Shown here: positions 25,476 through 34,730 of the stretch, one piece after another | How the letters are laid out: each line of letters opens with the position of its first letter | Position numbering within the stretch: position 1 is the stretch's first letter | Position numbers and translations under genes: made by a program | The notes under the pieces: generated by a model | Told to the model about the DNA's origin: nothing | What the model saw: the letters and a program-made list of their open reading frames with translations, nothing else | Databases searched by the model: none | NCBI RefSeq assembly: GCF_042646385.1 | Contig: NZ_JBHRTO010000001.1 | Coordinates: forward strand, 2,046,001 to 2,110,000 | Direction: 5' to 3' | Source: Cypionkella sinensis | GTDB lineage: Bacteria > Pseudomonadota > Alphaproteobacteria > Rhodobacterales > Rhodobacteraceae | Length of the DNA: 64,000 bases

Positions 25476-26735
25476 ATGCCATCCAAGCGCCGCACAAGCG
25501 GCACCAGCCATTACCCCCGCGTCAGCCTTTATGCGCTGCTGCTGGCCGCAGCCGGGATACCGCTGTATATCCACCTGCCGCAATTTGCCGCGACCCATCT
25601 GGGCATCAGTCTGGGCACCATTGGCACGATTCTGCTGGTGATCCGGGTGATAGATCTGGCGCAGGACCCGTTGATCGGCTGGGCGATAGATCGCTGGCCG
25701 CGCCTGCAGACCAGCTTTGCCATGGCGGCTGTCGCGGGGCTTGCGGTGGGCTTTCCGCTGCTGTTTTCGCTATCCCCCGGCACGCATGTGGTGGCGCAAC
25801 TGGTGGCCGCGCTGGTGCTGCTGTTTTCAGCCTATAGCCTTGGCAGCATTCTGCTTTACGGCCGCAGCGCCACCTTGGCCGAGCGGCCCGAGCCGCAGGC
25901 GCTGCTGACCCTTGCCGCCTGGCGTGAGGGCGGGATGCTGGCGGGCGTGATCCTGGCCGCCTTGGCCCCGGCGGTTCTGGTGGCGCTGGGGGCGGGCGGG
26001 CAGGGCTATCCCGCCTTCGGGCTGGTGCTGGGGGGGCTGGCGCTGCTGACGGCGGTGGCCAGCTATGGCATCTGGCAGCGCCCGGTGATCATGGGCGAGT
26101 CGTTTTCGCTGGCGGGTCTGGCCGATGCGGGGGCGCTGCGGATTTTGCTGCTGGCCTTGGTCAACAGCCTGCCGGTGGCGATCACCTCGACCCTGTTTCT
26201 GTTCTTTGTCGAAGATCGCTTGCAGCTGCCGGGCAGGGCAGGGGGGTTGCTGGCGCTGTTTTTCCTCAGCGCCGGGCTGAGCGTGCCGATCTGGACCAAG
26301 GTCAGCCAGCGGCTGGGGGCCAAGACCACGCTGATGATCTCGATGCCGCTGGCGATCGCGGGCTTTGCCGGCGCGGCCTATCTGGCCCCCGGCGATTATC
26401 TGGGCTTTGCGATCATCTGCGTGGCGGCAGGGGCGGCGCTTGGGTCTGACACCATCCTGCTGCCTGCGATGTTTTCGGTGGCGCTGACGCGGGCGGGGCT
26501 GAAAGCCTCGCTGGCCTTTGGCATCTGGGCCTTTGCGGGCAAGCTGGGGCTGGCGCTGGCGGCGTTTATCGTGATGCCCTTGCTGCAATGGAACGGCTTC
26601 GTGCCCGGACAAGCGAACAGCCCGCAGGCGCTTGGCACGCTGAATCTCGCTTATGCCGTGATCCCTTGTGTGCTGAAACTGGCCGCGCTGGCCTTGGTCA
26701 TCGCCCTGCCGTCCGAGACGGCTGAGCGCCCCTGA
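25476..26735 (+). CDS. MFS transporter, GPH/melibiose-symporter-like
   Basis: The 419-residue protein has about 12 transmembrane helices and the motif VIDLAQDPLIGWAIDRW in the first cytoplasmic loop region, which is typical of the GPH (MelB-like, MFS_2) group. It could be a sugar or lipid-type symporter. It starts at ATG 25476, about 70 bp after the hydrolase-membrane fusion, so the two may share a transcript. It ends 21 bp before the convergent amidase gene. Confidence 0.7.
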   Translation: MPSKRRTSGTSHYPRVSLYALLLAAAGIPLYIHLPQFAATHLGISLGTIGTILLVIRVIDLAQDPLIGWAIDRWPRLQTSFAMAAVAGLAVGFPLLFSLSPGTHVVAQLVAALVLLFSAYSLGSILLYGRSATLAERPEPQALLTLAAWREGGMLAGVILAALAPAVLVALGAGGQGYPAFGLVLGGLALLTAVASYGIWQRPVIMGESFSLAGLADAGALRILLLALVNSLPVAITSTLFLFFVEDRLQLPGRAGGLLALFFLSAGLSVPIWTKVSQRLGAKTTLMISMPLAIAGFAGAAYLAPGDYLGFAIICVAAGAALGSDTILLPAMFSVALTRAGLKASLAFGIWAFAGKLGLALAAFIVMPLLQWNGFVPGQANSPQALGTLNLAYAVIPCVLKLAALALVIALPSETAERP

Positions 26736-26756
26736 CGCGCGCCAGCGGGGCCTGCG

Positions 26757-28142
26757 CTAGACCATCGCCAATCCTGCGGGTTCGGGTGCCAGAACCTCGC
26801 CCGCCGCCAGCAGCAGATCCTCGCGAAACTGATCGGCGACAAGTTGCACACCGACGGGCGTAGACCCCACCGGAGCCATCGCCACGCTTAGCCCCGGCAA
26901 GCCCATGAAAGGCACGGCGATCATGGTCAACTGCGCCTCGAGCACCGCATCAAACGCGGCGGGCGAGGCGACATCGTGCTGATTGGCAAAGGGCAAGGCA
27001 CCCGACACCGGGCACAGCACCAGCGGCCAATCGGCCAGAAAGCTGCGCCACAGCCGGGTCAGGCGCGCGCGGGCTTTCAGCGTTGCCATCATGGTCGGCA
27101 GATCAATCTCGGGGCAATGCCGGGTCATCTCGGCATAGACGAAATTGGCGTCCGGATCATCTTCGGCGCGCAGTGCCGCGGTGGCATCCTGCCGGAATTC
27201 GGCCATCCACAGCCGCAACTGCAAATCGCGCGCCTCGCGCATCGGCGGCGGGGCCACCTCTTCCACCACATAGCCCGCATCGCGCAGCTTGGCGGCGGCG
27301 GCGCGCAGGGCGGCGCGGATGGGCGGCGCCACCTCCATGCCATCGGGGGCCTCGACATAGGCCACCTTGCGCGCCACCTCCGCGCCGCGCAACGGCATCG
27401 GCTGCCACCACGGATCGCGCAGATCGCGCGCGGCCATCGCCGCCAGCGCCAGCCGCAGATCCGGGATAGAACGCGCAAGCGGCCCCGACACCGCCATCAA
27501 CTGCCCGCCGATCAGCCGATCTCCGGCGGTGGCGTTGAAGGCAGGCACGCGGCCAAGCGAGGGGCGCAGGCCATGCACGCCGCAGGCATAGGCTGGGTAG
27601 CGGATGGACCCGGCAATATCAGTGCCATGCCCGATTGGCCCCATGCCCGACGCCACCGCAGCCCCAGCCCCGCCAGACGACCCGCCCGGCGTCAGCGCCG
27701 GATCGCGCGGGTTTGTGGTGGCACCATGCAGGCCGTTGCGGGTGAACCAGCGCAAAGAAAATGCCGGAGTATTGGTGCGCCCGACGATGATCGCCCCGGC
27801 CTTGCGCAGATTGGCGACCACCGGGCTGTCAACCTCGGCCACCAAGCCCGCCTGCGTGCGCAAGCCGTTGGTGGTGGCAAGGCCAGCCTGATCGACATTG
27901 ACCTTGATCGTCACTGCAACGCCACTCAGCGGCCCTGCGGCCTCGCCCCGGGCAAGGGCGTGATCGGCGGCTTCAGCCTCGGCAAGGGCCTGCGCATCCA
28001 GCCGCTGCACGATGCTGTTGAGCGCAGGGTTCACCGCCTCGATCCGTTCCAGCACCGACGCCACCGCTTCCGTCACCGAAATCTGCCGCGCCGCAATCAG
28101 GGCCGCAATCTCGCTTGCCGTCAGTTTCCAAAGCTCGCTCAT
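26757..28142 (-). CDS. Amidase signature family protein
   Basis: The 461-residue enzyme has the Ser-cisSer-Lys catalytic set of amidase-signature hydrolases: Lys in VTIKVN near residue 81, Ser in GGSSGGAGAAVASG near residue 155, and the nucleophile in GTDIAGSIRYPA near residue 178. Family members hydrolyse amide bonds of diverse small molecules; GatA is also related, but no gatB or gatC is adjacent and the C-terminal half differs. Its start at 28142 faces away from the IorAB genes across a 263-bp gap in which no gene was seen. Confidence 0.85.
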   Translation of the reverse strand: MSELWKLTASEIAALIAARQISVTEAVASVLERIEAVNPALNSIVQRLDAQALAEAEAADHALARGEAAGPLSGVAVTIKVNVDQAGLATTNGLRTQAGLVAEVDSPVVANLRKAGAIIVGRTNTPAFSLRWFTRNGLHGATTNPRDPALTPGGSSGGAGAAVASGMGPIGHGTDIAGSIRYPAYACGVHGLRPSLGRVPAFNATAGDRLIGGQLMAVSGPLARSIPDLRLALAAMAARDLRDPWWQPMPLRGAEVARKVAYVEAPDGMEVAPPIRAALRAAAAKLRDAGYVVEEVAPPPMREARDLQLRLWMAEFRQDATAALRAEDDPDANFVYAEMTRHCPEIDLPTMMATLKARARLTRLWRSFLADWPLVLCPVSGALPFANQHDVASPAAFDAVLEAQLTMIAVPFMGLPGLSVAMAPVGSTPVGVQLVADQFREDLLLAAGEVLAPEPAGLAMV

Positions 28143-28405
28143 GTGATCTTTCCGTAAGGTGCTGCTTGCAAAGGCCAATCAGGCATGGGCAGGATGGCAT
28201 CCAAAGCCAAGCGCGACAATGCTTCGTTTGCGCAAAGCGCCGCTGATCAAAACATCGAGAAATATGCACAACGATGTGGAACCAGATCTGGTCAAGATCG
28301 TTTCTGCAGGAATGGCCGAAATACAGACCAAACATTGGCACTCCATTGGCGGCTGATTTTGGGATGGAATGACAAAAACAAACTCTACCCAGCTGGAGGC
28401 TAGGC

Positions 28406-28864
28406 ATGACCACTCTGACCGTGAACGGCAAAGAGGTGACGGTTGATCTTGATCCCGACACACCGCTGCTATGGGTCTTGCGCGATGAATTGCGCCTGAC
28501 GGGAACGAAATTCGGCTGCGGCGTTGCGCAATGTGGTGCCTGCACGGTGATGCTGGACGGTATGCCGCGCCGGTCGTGCATCACGCCAATCTCAACGGTG
28601 GAGGGCAGCGAAGTCACCACGATCGAGGGGATGCAAGGCCCGGAAGTGACCGCCGTGCAGGCCGCTTGGGCCGGAATTGACGTGCCGCAATGTGGCTGGT
28701 GTCAGTCGGGGCAAGTGATGTCTGCGACGGCCCTGCTGCAAATGGTGCCGAACCCCACGGATGAGGACATCGACAACGCGATGGCGGGCAATGTCTGCCG
28801 CTGCGCTACCTATGTCCGCATCCGTGAAGCGATTCACACCGCTGCCAAAACATTGGAGGGTTAA
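28406..28864 (+). CDS. [2Fe-2S] subunit of a molybdenum hydroxylase (IorA type)
   Basis: The 152-residue protein has a plant-type ferredoxin domain (CGVAQCGACTVMLDG, then RSC; four Cys for the first cluster) and a second [2Fe-2S] domain (CGWCQSGQ and CRCATY). This is the small subunit of xanthine-oxidase-family enzymes such as isoquinoline 1-oxidoreductase and aldehyde oxidases. It carries electrons from the molybdenum site to an outside acceptor. It is followed after 3 bp by the large subunit and then by a dihaem cytochrome c, a three-gene unit seen with periplasmic aldehyde dehydrogenases. It has no signal peptide of its own and would leave the cell with its partner. Confidence 0.9.
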   Translation: MTTLTVNGKEVTVDLDPDTPLLWVLRDELRLTGTKFGCGVAQCGACTVMLDGMPRRSCITPISTVEGSEVTTIEGMQGPEVTAVQAAWAGIDVPQCGWCQSGQVMSATALLQMVPNPTDEDIDNAMAGNVCRCATYVRIREAIHTAAKTLEG

Positions 28865-28867
28865 GCC

Positions 28868-31024
28868 ATGACCAAGCAATCGAATGGCTTCTCGGCGACG
28901 CGGCGCGGTTTTCTGGCAGGCGGTGCGGGGCTGACCTTGGCGCTGATGCTGCCATTGGCGCGCGGTCGCGCGATGGCAGAGACTGCCGCCCCCTTTGCGC
29001 CGAACGCGTTTATCCGCATCGGCACGGATGACACTGTTACCGTTCTGATCAAGCATATCGAAATGGGGCAGGGGCCCTATACCGGGCTTTCCACGCTGGT
29101 GGCCGAAGAACTCGACGCCGATTGGGGCCAGATGCGCGCTGAGGCAGCACCTGGCAATGACAAGCTTTATGCCAATCTTGCCTTTGGCGCGCAGGGCACC
29201 GGCGGGTCCACCGCCATGGCCAACAGCTATATGCAGATGCGGAAGGCGGGAGCCACCGCGCGGGCGATGCTGGTCGCCGCCGCAGCCGCCGAATGGGGCG
29301 TGCCTGCGGGCGAAATCACCGTGTCAAAGGGTGTGATTGCGCATGCGGCCAGCGGCAAATCCTCGGGCTTTGGCGCGCTGTCGCAAGCCGCCGCCACGAT
29401 GGAGATGCCCGCCGATCCGCCGGTGAAAGATCCCTCGGCCTTCACGCTGATCGGCACTGACCGCCCGCGTCTGGATACCGCCGCCAAATCCAACGGCACG
29501 GCGCAGTTCACCATGGATGTCTACCGCGACGGCATGTTGACGGTGCTGGTGGCGCATCCGCCGAAATTCGGCGCGACCGTGGCCAGCCTTGACGACAAGG
29601 CCGCGCTGGCGGTTCCGGGCGTGGAAATGGTGCGGCAGATTTCCAGCGGCGTTGCGGTTTATGCCACCAGCACCTTTGCTGCGATGAAGGGCCGCGATGC
29701 CCTAAGCATCACCTGGGATGACAGCAAAGCCGAAACCCGCAGCTCGGCCGAGCTTTATGACATGCTGTCGACCGAGGCCAAGACCGGCGGTCGCGTCGTG
29801 GAACAAAGCGGCGATCTGGCGGCCCTTTCCGCCGCCGCCACGTTGCACGAGGCCGAGTTCCGCTTTCCCTACCTCGCCCACGCCCCGATGGAGCCGCTGG
29901 ATGCGGTGATCGAGGTCAAGGCAGGCAAGGCCGAGATGTGGTTCGGCAGCCAGTTTCCAACCTTCGACAAGCCGACCGCCGCTGCGGCCTTGGGCATAAA
30001 GCCGGAGGATGTGTCGATCAACGTGCTGCTGGCAGGCGGATCGTTTGGCCGCCGCGCGCAAGGCTCTGCCCATCTGGCGGCAGAGGTTGCGGAAGTCGCC
30101 AAGGCTGCGGGTCGGGATGGCTGTTTCAAACTGGTCTGGACGCGCGAAGACGATCTGCGCGGCGGCTATTATCGCCCAATCACCGTCCACCGCATGAAGG
30201 CTGGGCTGGACGCAGACGGGGCTTTGGTTGGTTGGGAAAACACCATCGCCAACCAGTCGATCATGGCAGGCACTCCGATGGCCATGATGATGAAAGACGG
30301 CATGGACAGCACGTCTTATGAAGGCGCCTATGCGCTGCCTTACAAGGTTGGCGCACACCGGATCGGCTGGGCGCAGGCGCAAAGCCCTGTGCCGGTGCTG
30401 TGGTGGCGTTCGGTCGGCCACACCCACACCGCCTATGCGGTTGAGGTGTTTCTGGACGAACTGCTTGAAAAAGCCGGAAAAGACCCGGTGCAAGGCCGGC
30501 TTGATCTGCTGACCCCCGAAGCAACCCGCGAGCGCGGCGTCATCGAAGCGGTGGCAAAACTGGCCGGTTGGACGGGCCGCACCGCCAACGGCAAGGGCTA
30601 TGGCATCGCGATGGCGAAAAGCTTTGGCACCTATGTGGCGGAAATCGTCGAGGTCGAGGATCAGAACGGCTTTCCCAAAGTCACCCGCGTCTGGTGCGCG
30701 GTTGATTGCGGCGTGGCGGTGAACCCCAACATCATCCGCGCGCAGATGGAGGGTGGCATCGGCTATGCCCTTGGCACCGCCTTGTTCAACGAGATCACGC
30801 TGGAACCCGGCGGCACCGTGGCACAGGGCAACTTCGACAGCTACCGGATGCTGCGCATTCACGAGATGCCCGCCGTGCAGGTCGAGGTCATCGCCAGCAC
30901 CGCCGACCCGACCGGCGTGGGCGAACCCGGCGTGCCGCCGCTGGCACCGGCCTTGGCGAACGCTTGGCGCGCGCTGACCGGCAAAGCCATCTATCAACTG
31001 CCCTTTGCAGCCGCAGTCGCGTGA
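28868..31024 (+). CDS. Molybdopterin-binding subunit of a molybdenum hydroxylase (IorB type)
   Basis: The 718-residue protein begins with a twin-arginine signal (TRRGFLAGGAGLTLALMLPL), so the complex is exported folded to the periplasm. The mature part has the features of IorB-like aldehyde oxidase subunits, for example EMGQGPYTGLSTLVAEEL near residue 60 and GGSFGRRAQ near residue 390. It also has VWCAVDCGVAVNPN and the C-terminal catalytic GVGEPGVPPLAPALANA with the conserved Glu. No FAD subunit is present; the cytochrome gene downstream likely takes the electrons. The substrate may be an aldehyde or N-heterocycle and is not shown by sequence. Confidence 0.88.
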   Translation: MTKQSNGFSATRRGFLAGGAGLTLALMLPLARGRAMAETAAPFAPNAFIRIGTDDTVTVLIKHIEMGQGPYTGLSTLVAEELDADWGQMRAEAAPGNDKLYANLAFGAQGTGGSTAMANSYMQMRKAGATARAMLVAAAAAEWGVPAGEITVSKGVIAHAASGKSSGFGALSQAAATMEMPADPPVKDPSAFTLIGTDRPRLDTAAKSNGTAQFTMDVYRDGMLTVLVAHPPKFGATVASLDDKAALAVPGVEMVRQISSGVAVYATSTFAAMKGRDALSITWDDSKAETRSSAELYDMLSTEAKTGGRVVEQSGDLAALSAAATLHEAEFRFPYLAHAPMEPLDAVIEVKAGKAEMWFGSQFPTFDKPTAAAALGIKPEDVSINVLLAGGSFGRRAQGSAHLAAEVAEVAKAAGRDGCFKLVWTREDDLRGGYYRPITVHRMKAGLDADGALVGWENTIANQSIMAGTPMAMMMKDGMDSTSYEGAYALPYKVGAHRIGWAQAQSPVPVLWWRSVGHTHTAYAVEVFLDELLEKAGKDPVQGRLDLLTPEATRERGVIEAVAKLAGWTGRTANGKGYGIAMAKSFGTYVAEIVEVEDQNGFPKVTRVWCAVDCGVAVNPNIIRAQMEGGIGYALGTALFNEITLEPGGTVAQGNFDSYRMLRIHEMPAVQVEVIASTADPTGVGEPGVPPLAPALANAWRALTGKAIYQLPFAAAVA

Positions 31025-31035
31025 AAGGACACAGC

Positions 31036-31632
31036 ATGAAACCCTCTTTTCGCGCCCTTGCGGTCTTGTTGATGGTGGCCGCACCTGCCGCCGCACAGGA
31101 AACACTGCAACCGCCTTCGGCTTTTGACGGCATCACCGATCAAACCGAACGCTCGGCGGCGTTGTTTGAAGAAATGGGCAAGGTGCTGCAAAGCCCGCGC
31201 TGTCTGAATTGCCACCCCGTCACTGGCGGGCCGACACAGGGCGACGACATGCACAAGCATATGCCGCCCGTGGTGCGCGGCGAGGCTGATTTCGGCGCCC
31301 CCGGCATGAATTGCAGCACCTGTCATGGCAGCGAGAATGTGAACTTTGCCACCGCGCCCGGCAGTATTCCCGGCCATGATCCGTGGATGCTCGCGCCGCT
31401 GTCGATGGGTTGGCAGGGGCTAAGCCTGTCAGAGATCTGCACGCAGTTGAAAGACCCCGAACGCAACGGCAATCGCGATCTTGAGGCGTTGTATAAGCAC
31501 AACGCCACCGATGGGCTGGTCGGCTGGGGCTGGGAGCCCGGCGAAGGCCGCACGCCCGCCCCCGGCAGTCAGGCCGAATTCGCCGCCTTGACCCGCGCCT
31601 GGATCGACACCGGCTCGGCCTGCCCAAAGTGA
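31036..31632 (+). CDS. Periplasmic dihaem cytochrome c-like protein
   Basis: The 198-residue product has a signal peptide ending near APAAAQ and two haem-binding sites, CLNCH near residue 57 and CSTCH near residue 96. A C-terminal Isoprylysin-like function is not suggested. The protein resembles the cytochrome that goes with IorAB-like or aldehyde dehydrogenase complexes and would pass electrons to the respiratory chain. It lies 11 bp after the molybdenum subunit on the same strand. Haem axial Met ligands cannot be assigned with confidence. Confidence 0.8.
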   Translation: MKPSFRALAVLLMVAAPAAAQETLQPPSAFDGITDQTERSAALFEEMGKVLQSPRCLNCHPVTGGPTQGDDMHKHMPPVVRGEADFGAPGMNCSTCHGSENVNFATAPGSIPGHDPWMLAPLSMGWQGLSLSEICTQLKDPERNGNRDLEALYKHNATDGLVGWGWEPGEGRTPAPGSQAEFAALTRAWIDTGSACPK

Positions 31633-31736
31633 CGCGGCCCCTGATCAAGCCTTAGCTGCCGCTGCGGTCATCCGATCTGTGCCTTGCGCTTTCCGCTTTC
31701 GCGCGGTGATATGGCGCAAGAAATGCAGGAGGGGCG

Positions 31737-32639
31737 ATGGCGCGGACGGACGAGCGATTTCGAGAGGCGTTCAATCAGCTTCTGGAAGTGTGCGACGCGC
31801 TGGGTCCGGGCGGTGCCTTGCCGTCAGAACTGGCGCTTGCGGCGCGGCTTGAGGTCAGCCGAACCGTGGTGCGCGCGGCACTGGAACGGCTTCAGGCCGA
31901 GGGTCTGATCGCCTGGAGCGGGCGCGACAAGCGCGTTTTGCGGCATTCCGGCCCGGATGATCGGCTACAGGCGCAGGCAACGGCGGTATCGGCACTTGAT
32001 CTGGAGCGGCAGTTTCTGGACTGGATTCTGCGGTTTGACGTGCCACCGGGCACCGCGCTGAATGCCGCCGAACTCTCGCGCCGCTTTGGCGTCACCCCGC
32101 ATGCGCTACAGGAATTTCTGGCCTCGCTCAGCCGGTTTGGTCTGGTGCGGCGGCGGATGCGCAGCGGGTGGGAGCTTTTGGGCTTTACCCGTGACTTTGC
32201 GGTGGAACTGTCAGATTTTCGCCTGATGCTGGAAATGAACGCGGTGTCGCATGTCGCAGGGCTGCCCGACAGCCATCCGATCTGGGCCGAACTGGATGAT
32301 CTTGAAGCGCGCCACCTAAGCCTTGCGGCCGAGATTGACCGGCGGTTTCACGACTTTTCGCTGCTGGACGAGGCGTTTCATTCCGCGCTTGGCGCGACGG
32401 TCAACAACCGTTTTGCGGCGGAATTCCGCAAGCTGATCTCGTTGATTTTCCACTATCATTTTCAGTGGGATAAAACCAATGAACGCAGCCGCAACGCCGC
32501 CGCGATTTCCGAACATCTCGACCTGATCCGCGCATTGAAGGCACGCGACAGGGCAGGCGCTTTGGCTGCCTGCGAGGATCATCTCAAGACCGCGAAATTG
32601 ACGCTTCTGCAATCACTTCGCGATCAAAAGGTGGGCTGA
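31737..32639 (+). CDS. GntR family regulator, FadR subfamily
   Basis: The 300-residue protein has a GntR winged helix (LPSELALAARLEVSRTVVRAALERLQAEGLI, near residues 22-52) and a larger all-helical FCD-type C-terminal domain with conserved His residues (HDFSLLDEAFHSALG). These residues often hold a metal or ligand in sugar-acid sensors. A good AGGAGG site precedes the ATG. It ends with a 16-bp overlap with the convergent kinase gene and probably controls the sugar-acid island at 32.6-40.1 kb. Confidence 0.82.
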   Translation: MARTDERFREAFNQLLEVCDALGPGGALPSELALAARLEVSRTVVRAALERLQAEGLIAWSGRDKRVLRHSGPDDRLQAQATAVSALDLERQFLDWILRFDVPPGTALNAAELSRRFGVTPHALQEFLASLSRFGLVRRRMRSGWELLGFTRDFAVELSDFRLMLEMNAVSHVAGLPDSHPIWAELDDLEARHLSLAAEIDRRFHDFSLLDEAFHSALGATVNNRFAAEFRKLISLIFHYHFQWDKTNERSRNAAAISEHLDLIRALKARDRAGALAACEDHLKTAKLTLLQSLRDQKVG

Positions 32640-33511
32640 AACCCCGCCATATCCACAATCGCACCGGGCTGGCCGATCACGTGACAAGCCAGCGCATGCC
32701 CCTCGGCAATCGCGGAGTTGCGCCCAGCCAGTCGGGCCGAAAGCCATCCCGCGTTAAAGCTGTCGCCTGCGGCGGTGGTATCCACCACCTTGCGCGCGGG
32801 TGGAAGGCGTGGCGTGGGCAGACTGGGATCAAGCGGCAGCACACCATGGGCACCGCATTTCAGAGCGCCGTCAGCAAGACCCCACCCGCGCAATCTTGCA
32901 ACCACCTCGGCCGCATCGGTGTCACCCCACAACGCCTGTTCATCATCCACAGAGGGCAAGGCGAAATCTGTCAGCGCCCAAGCCCTGCGCATCACCTGCC
33001 GGGCGGTCTGGGCATCTTCCCACAGTGCGGGGCGGAAGTTGCTGTCAAAGGCAAGCCGCAGCTTTGGCCGCAGCGCGGCGATCCGGCCCAGCAGAGCCTC
33101 ACGCGCAAAGGGGGCCAGAATGGCCAGCGATATCCCGCTGATCACCAACACATCCGCCGCTTCCAACGCATCCAGATCGGCGGCATCCTGAAACATCAGC
33201 CGCGCCGCCGATTGTGCGCGCCAGTATGAGAACGACCGCTCGCCCTTCGCATCCGTCGCCACGGCATAAATCCCAAGGTTGCGCCCCGTCTCACGCCGGA
33301 TCGCGCGCGTGCCCACCCCCTCGGCCTCGGCTGCCGCCAAAAAGCCGTTTGACAGCGGGTCCATGCCCACCCGCGTCAGATAATCAACCTTGGCCCCCAG
33401 CCGCCGCAAATAGACGGCGGTGTTAAAACTGTCGCCCGCAAATCCCAGCGCAAAGCCCGCAGGCGACTGGCGCAACTCGGCCATGGCTTCTCCGGCACAA
33501 ATGATCTGCAG
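32624..33511 (-). CDS. PfkB family sugar kinase, 2-keto-3-deoxygluconate kinase-like
   Basis: The 295-residue product (CTG start) opens with ICAGEAMAELRQSP, the N-terminus typical of KDG kinases, and ends with the PfkB signature DTTAAGDSFNAGW holding the catalytic Asp. KDG kinase makes 2-keto-3-deoxy-6-phosphogluconate for the Entner-Doudoroff route. The start is unusual: a perfect AGGGAGG site (complement of 33517-33523) sits 5 bases upstream of an in-frame CTG at 33509-33511. The nearest upstream ATG (33544) has no such site. It diverges from the polyol/hexonate dehydrogenase gene. Confidence 0.78.
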   Translation of the reverse strand: MQIICAGEAMAELRQSPAGFALGFAGDSFNTAVYLRRLGAKVDYLTRVGMDPLSNGFLAAAEAEGVGTRAIRRETGRNLGIYAVATDAKGERSFSYWRAQSAARLMFQDAADLDALEAADVLVISGISLAILAPFAREALLGRIAALRPKLRLAFDSNFRPALWEDAQTARQVMRRAWALTDFALPSVDDEQALWGDTDAAEVVARLRGWGLADGALKCGAHGVLPLDPSLPTPRLPPARKVVDTTAAGDSFNAGWLSARLAGRNSAIAEGHALACHVIGQPGAIVDMAGFQPTF

Positions 33512-33537
33512 AACAACCTCCCTTGACACTGTGTATT

Positions 33538-33557
33538 CTATCATAAAAGACTGATAG
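33538..33557. promoter_or_regulatory. Inverted repeat CTATCA-N8-TGATAG between divergent genes
   Basis: Two 6-base arms lie at 33538-33543 and 33552-33557, between the kinase start and the dehydrogenase start at 33571. It is a candidate operator for the FadR-type regulator. Confidence 0.4.
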
Positions 33558-33570
33558 CAGGAGGCGCCCC

Positions 33571-34644
33571 ATGTCAACCACCCCGATCCTGCAATTTGGC
33601 ACCAGCCGGTTCTTGCAAGCCCACGCAGACCTGTTCCTGTCCGAGGGCGAAGATGCCTTGGGCCGTGTCACCGTGGTGCAATCCTCGGGGGATGCGGGGC
33701 GGGCGGCGCGACTTGCGGCACTGGCGGCTCCGGACGGCTATGAGGTGCGTATCGAAGGAATCGAGCATGGCCAGCGCGTGCAGCGCAGTCAACGGGTGAC
33801 ATCGGTCGCCCGCACCCTTAGCACCGCGACAGACTGGGACGAGATTTGTCGCATCGGCGCAGAGGCGCAGATCATCCTGTCCAACACCTCGGAAAAGGGT
33901 CTGGTGCCGATGCCCAGCGACGGGGCCGACAGGTTTGATCAATCCATGTCCTGGCCTGCGAAACTGACGCATCTGCTGCAGGCGCGGCATCGCCAAGGCG
34001 GCGCGCCTGTGCAAGTCATGCCCACCGAACTTATCGCCCAGAACGGCAACGCCTTGCGCGCCCGCGTGCTGGAACTGGCCAACGATGCCAGCTTTGCGGC
34101 ATGGGTCGCCTCTGACGTGACCTTTGTGAATTCGCTGGTCGACCGCATCGTGTCCGCGCCAATCGAGCCTGCGGGTGCGGTCGCTGAACCCTATGCATTG
34201 TGGGCCATTCAGGATTGCCCCGGCCTGATCACCCCCGTGCGCCATCCGGCGGTGAAGGTCGTGCCCGATCTTGGCCCGATCGAGCGGCGCAAGCTTTACA
34301 TCCTGAACCTAGGCCACACCTGGATGATCTCGCAATGGCTGACCAAGGGCGGCGCGGATTATGTGCGCGAGTTGATGGCCATGCCCAGTTGGCGCGCCGC
34401 ACTCGAATCTCTTTATGCGGACGAGGTTCTGCCGGTGTTTGCCGCCGCGGGCGACACCCTGGCCGCAGGCTATGTCACCCAAACGCTTGACCGTTTTGCC
34501 AACCCGTTCCTGGACCATCGCCTGTCAGACATCGCGCAGAACCACGCCGAAAAACTGCAACGGCGGATCGGGGCTTTCCTCGACTGGGGCAAAACCTTGG
34601 GCATGCAAGGTCGCCAGCCGCGCCTTACCGCCGCGCTCGGCTGA
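33571..34644 (+). CDS. Mannitol dehydrogenase family oxidoreductase (UxaB/UxuB/MtlD-like)
   Basis: The 357-residue protein opens with TPILQFGTSRFLQAHADLF, the N-terminal nucleotide-binding region of the polyol-specific long-chain dehydrogenase family. It continues with VMPTELIAQNG and the catalytic Lys region KLYILNLGHTWMISQWL. Members reduce tagaturonate or fructuronate or oxidise mannitol. Near a KDG-type kinase and a gulonate/galactonate-type Zn dehydrogenase, a keto-hexuronate reductase is the best guess. It is shorter than MtlD or UxuB (usually over 380 residues). Confidence 0.75.
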   Translation: MSTTPILQFGTSRFLQAHADLFLSEGEDALGRVTVVQSSGDAGRAARLAALAAPDGYEVRIEGIEHGQRVQRSQRVTSVARTLSTATDWDEICRIGAEAQIILSNTSEKGLVPMPSDGADRFDQSMSWPAKLTHLLQARHRQGGAPVQVMPTELIAQNGNALRARVLELANDASFAAWVASDVTFVNSLVDRIVSAPIEPAGAVAEPYALWAIQDCPGLITPVRHPAVKVVPDLGPIERRKLYILNLGHTWMISQWLTKGGADYVRELMAMPSWRAALESLYADEVLPVFAAAGDTLAAGYVTQTLDRFANPFLDHRLSDIAQNHAEKLQRRIGAFLDWGKTLGMQGRQPRLTAALG

Positions 34645-34730
34645 ATTGTTTTTGAACCTAATCATTAAAAACAGTTGCTCGCGGGCCGAACGGTCTTTAA
34701 TCGTAAAAACCAACTCCGGGAGGGGAGCCC

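Noticed and set aside
28143..28405. Possible short gene between the amidase and IorA genes
   Set aside because: Frames here are short, lack ribosome sites and recognisable features; the gap is taken as a promoter region.
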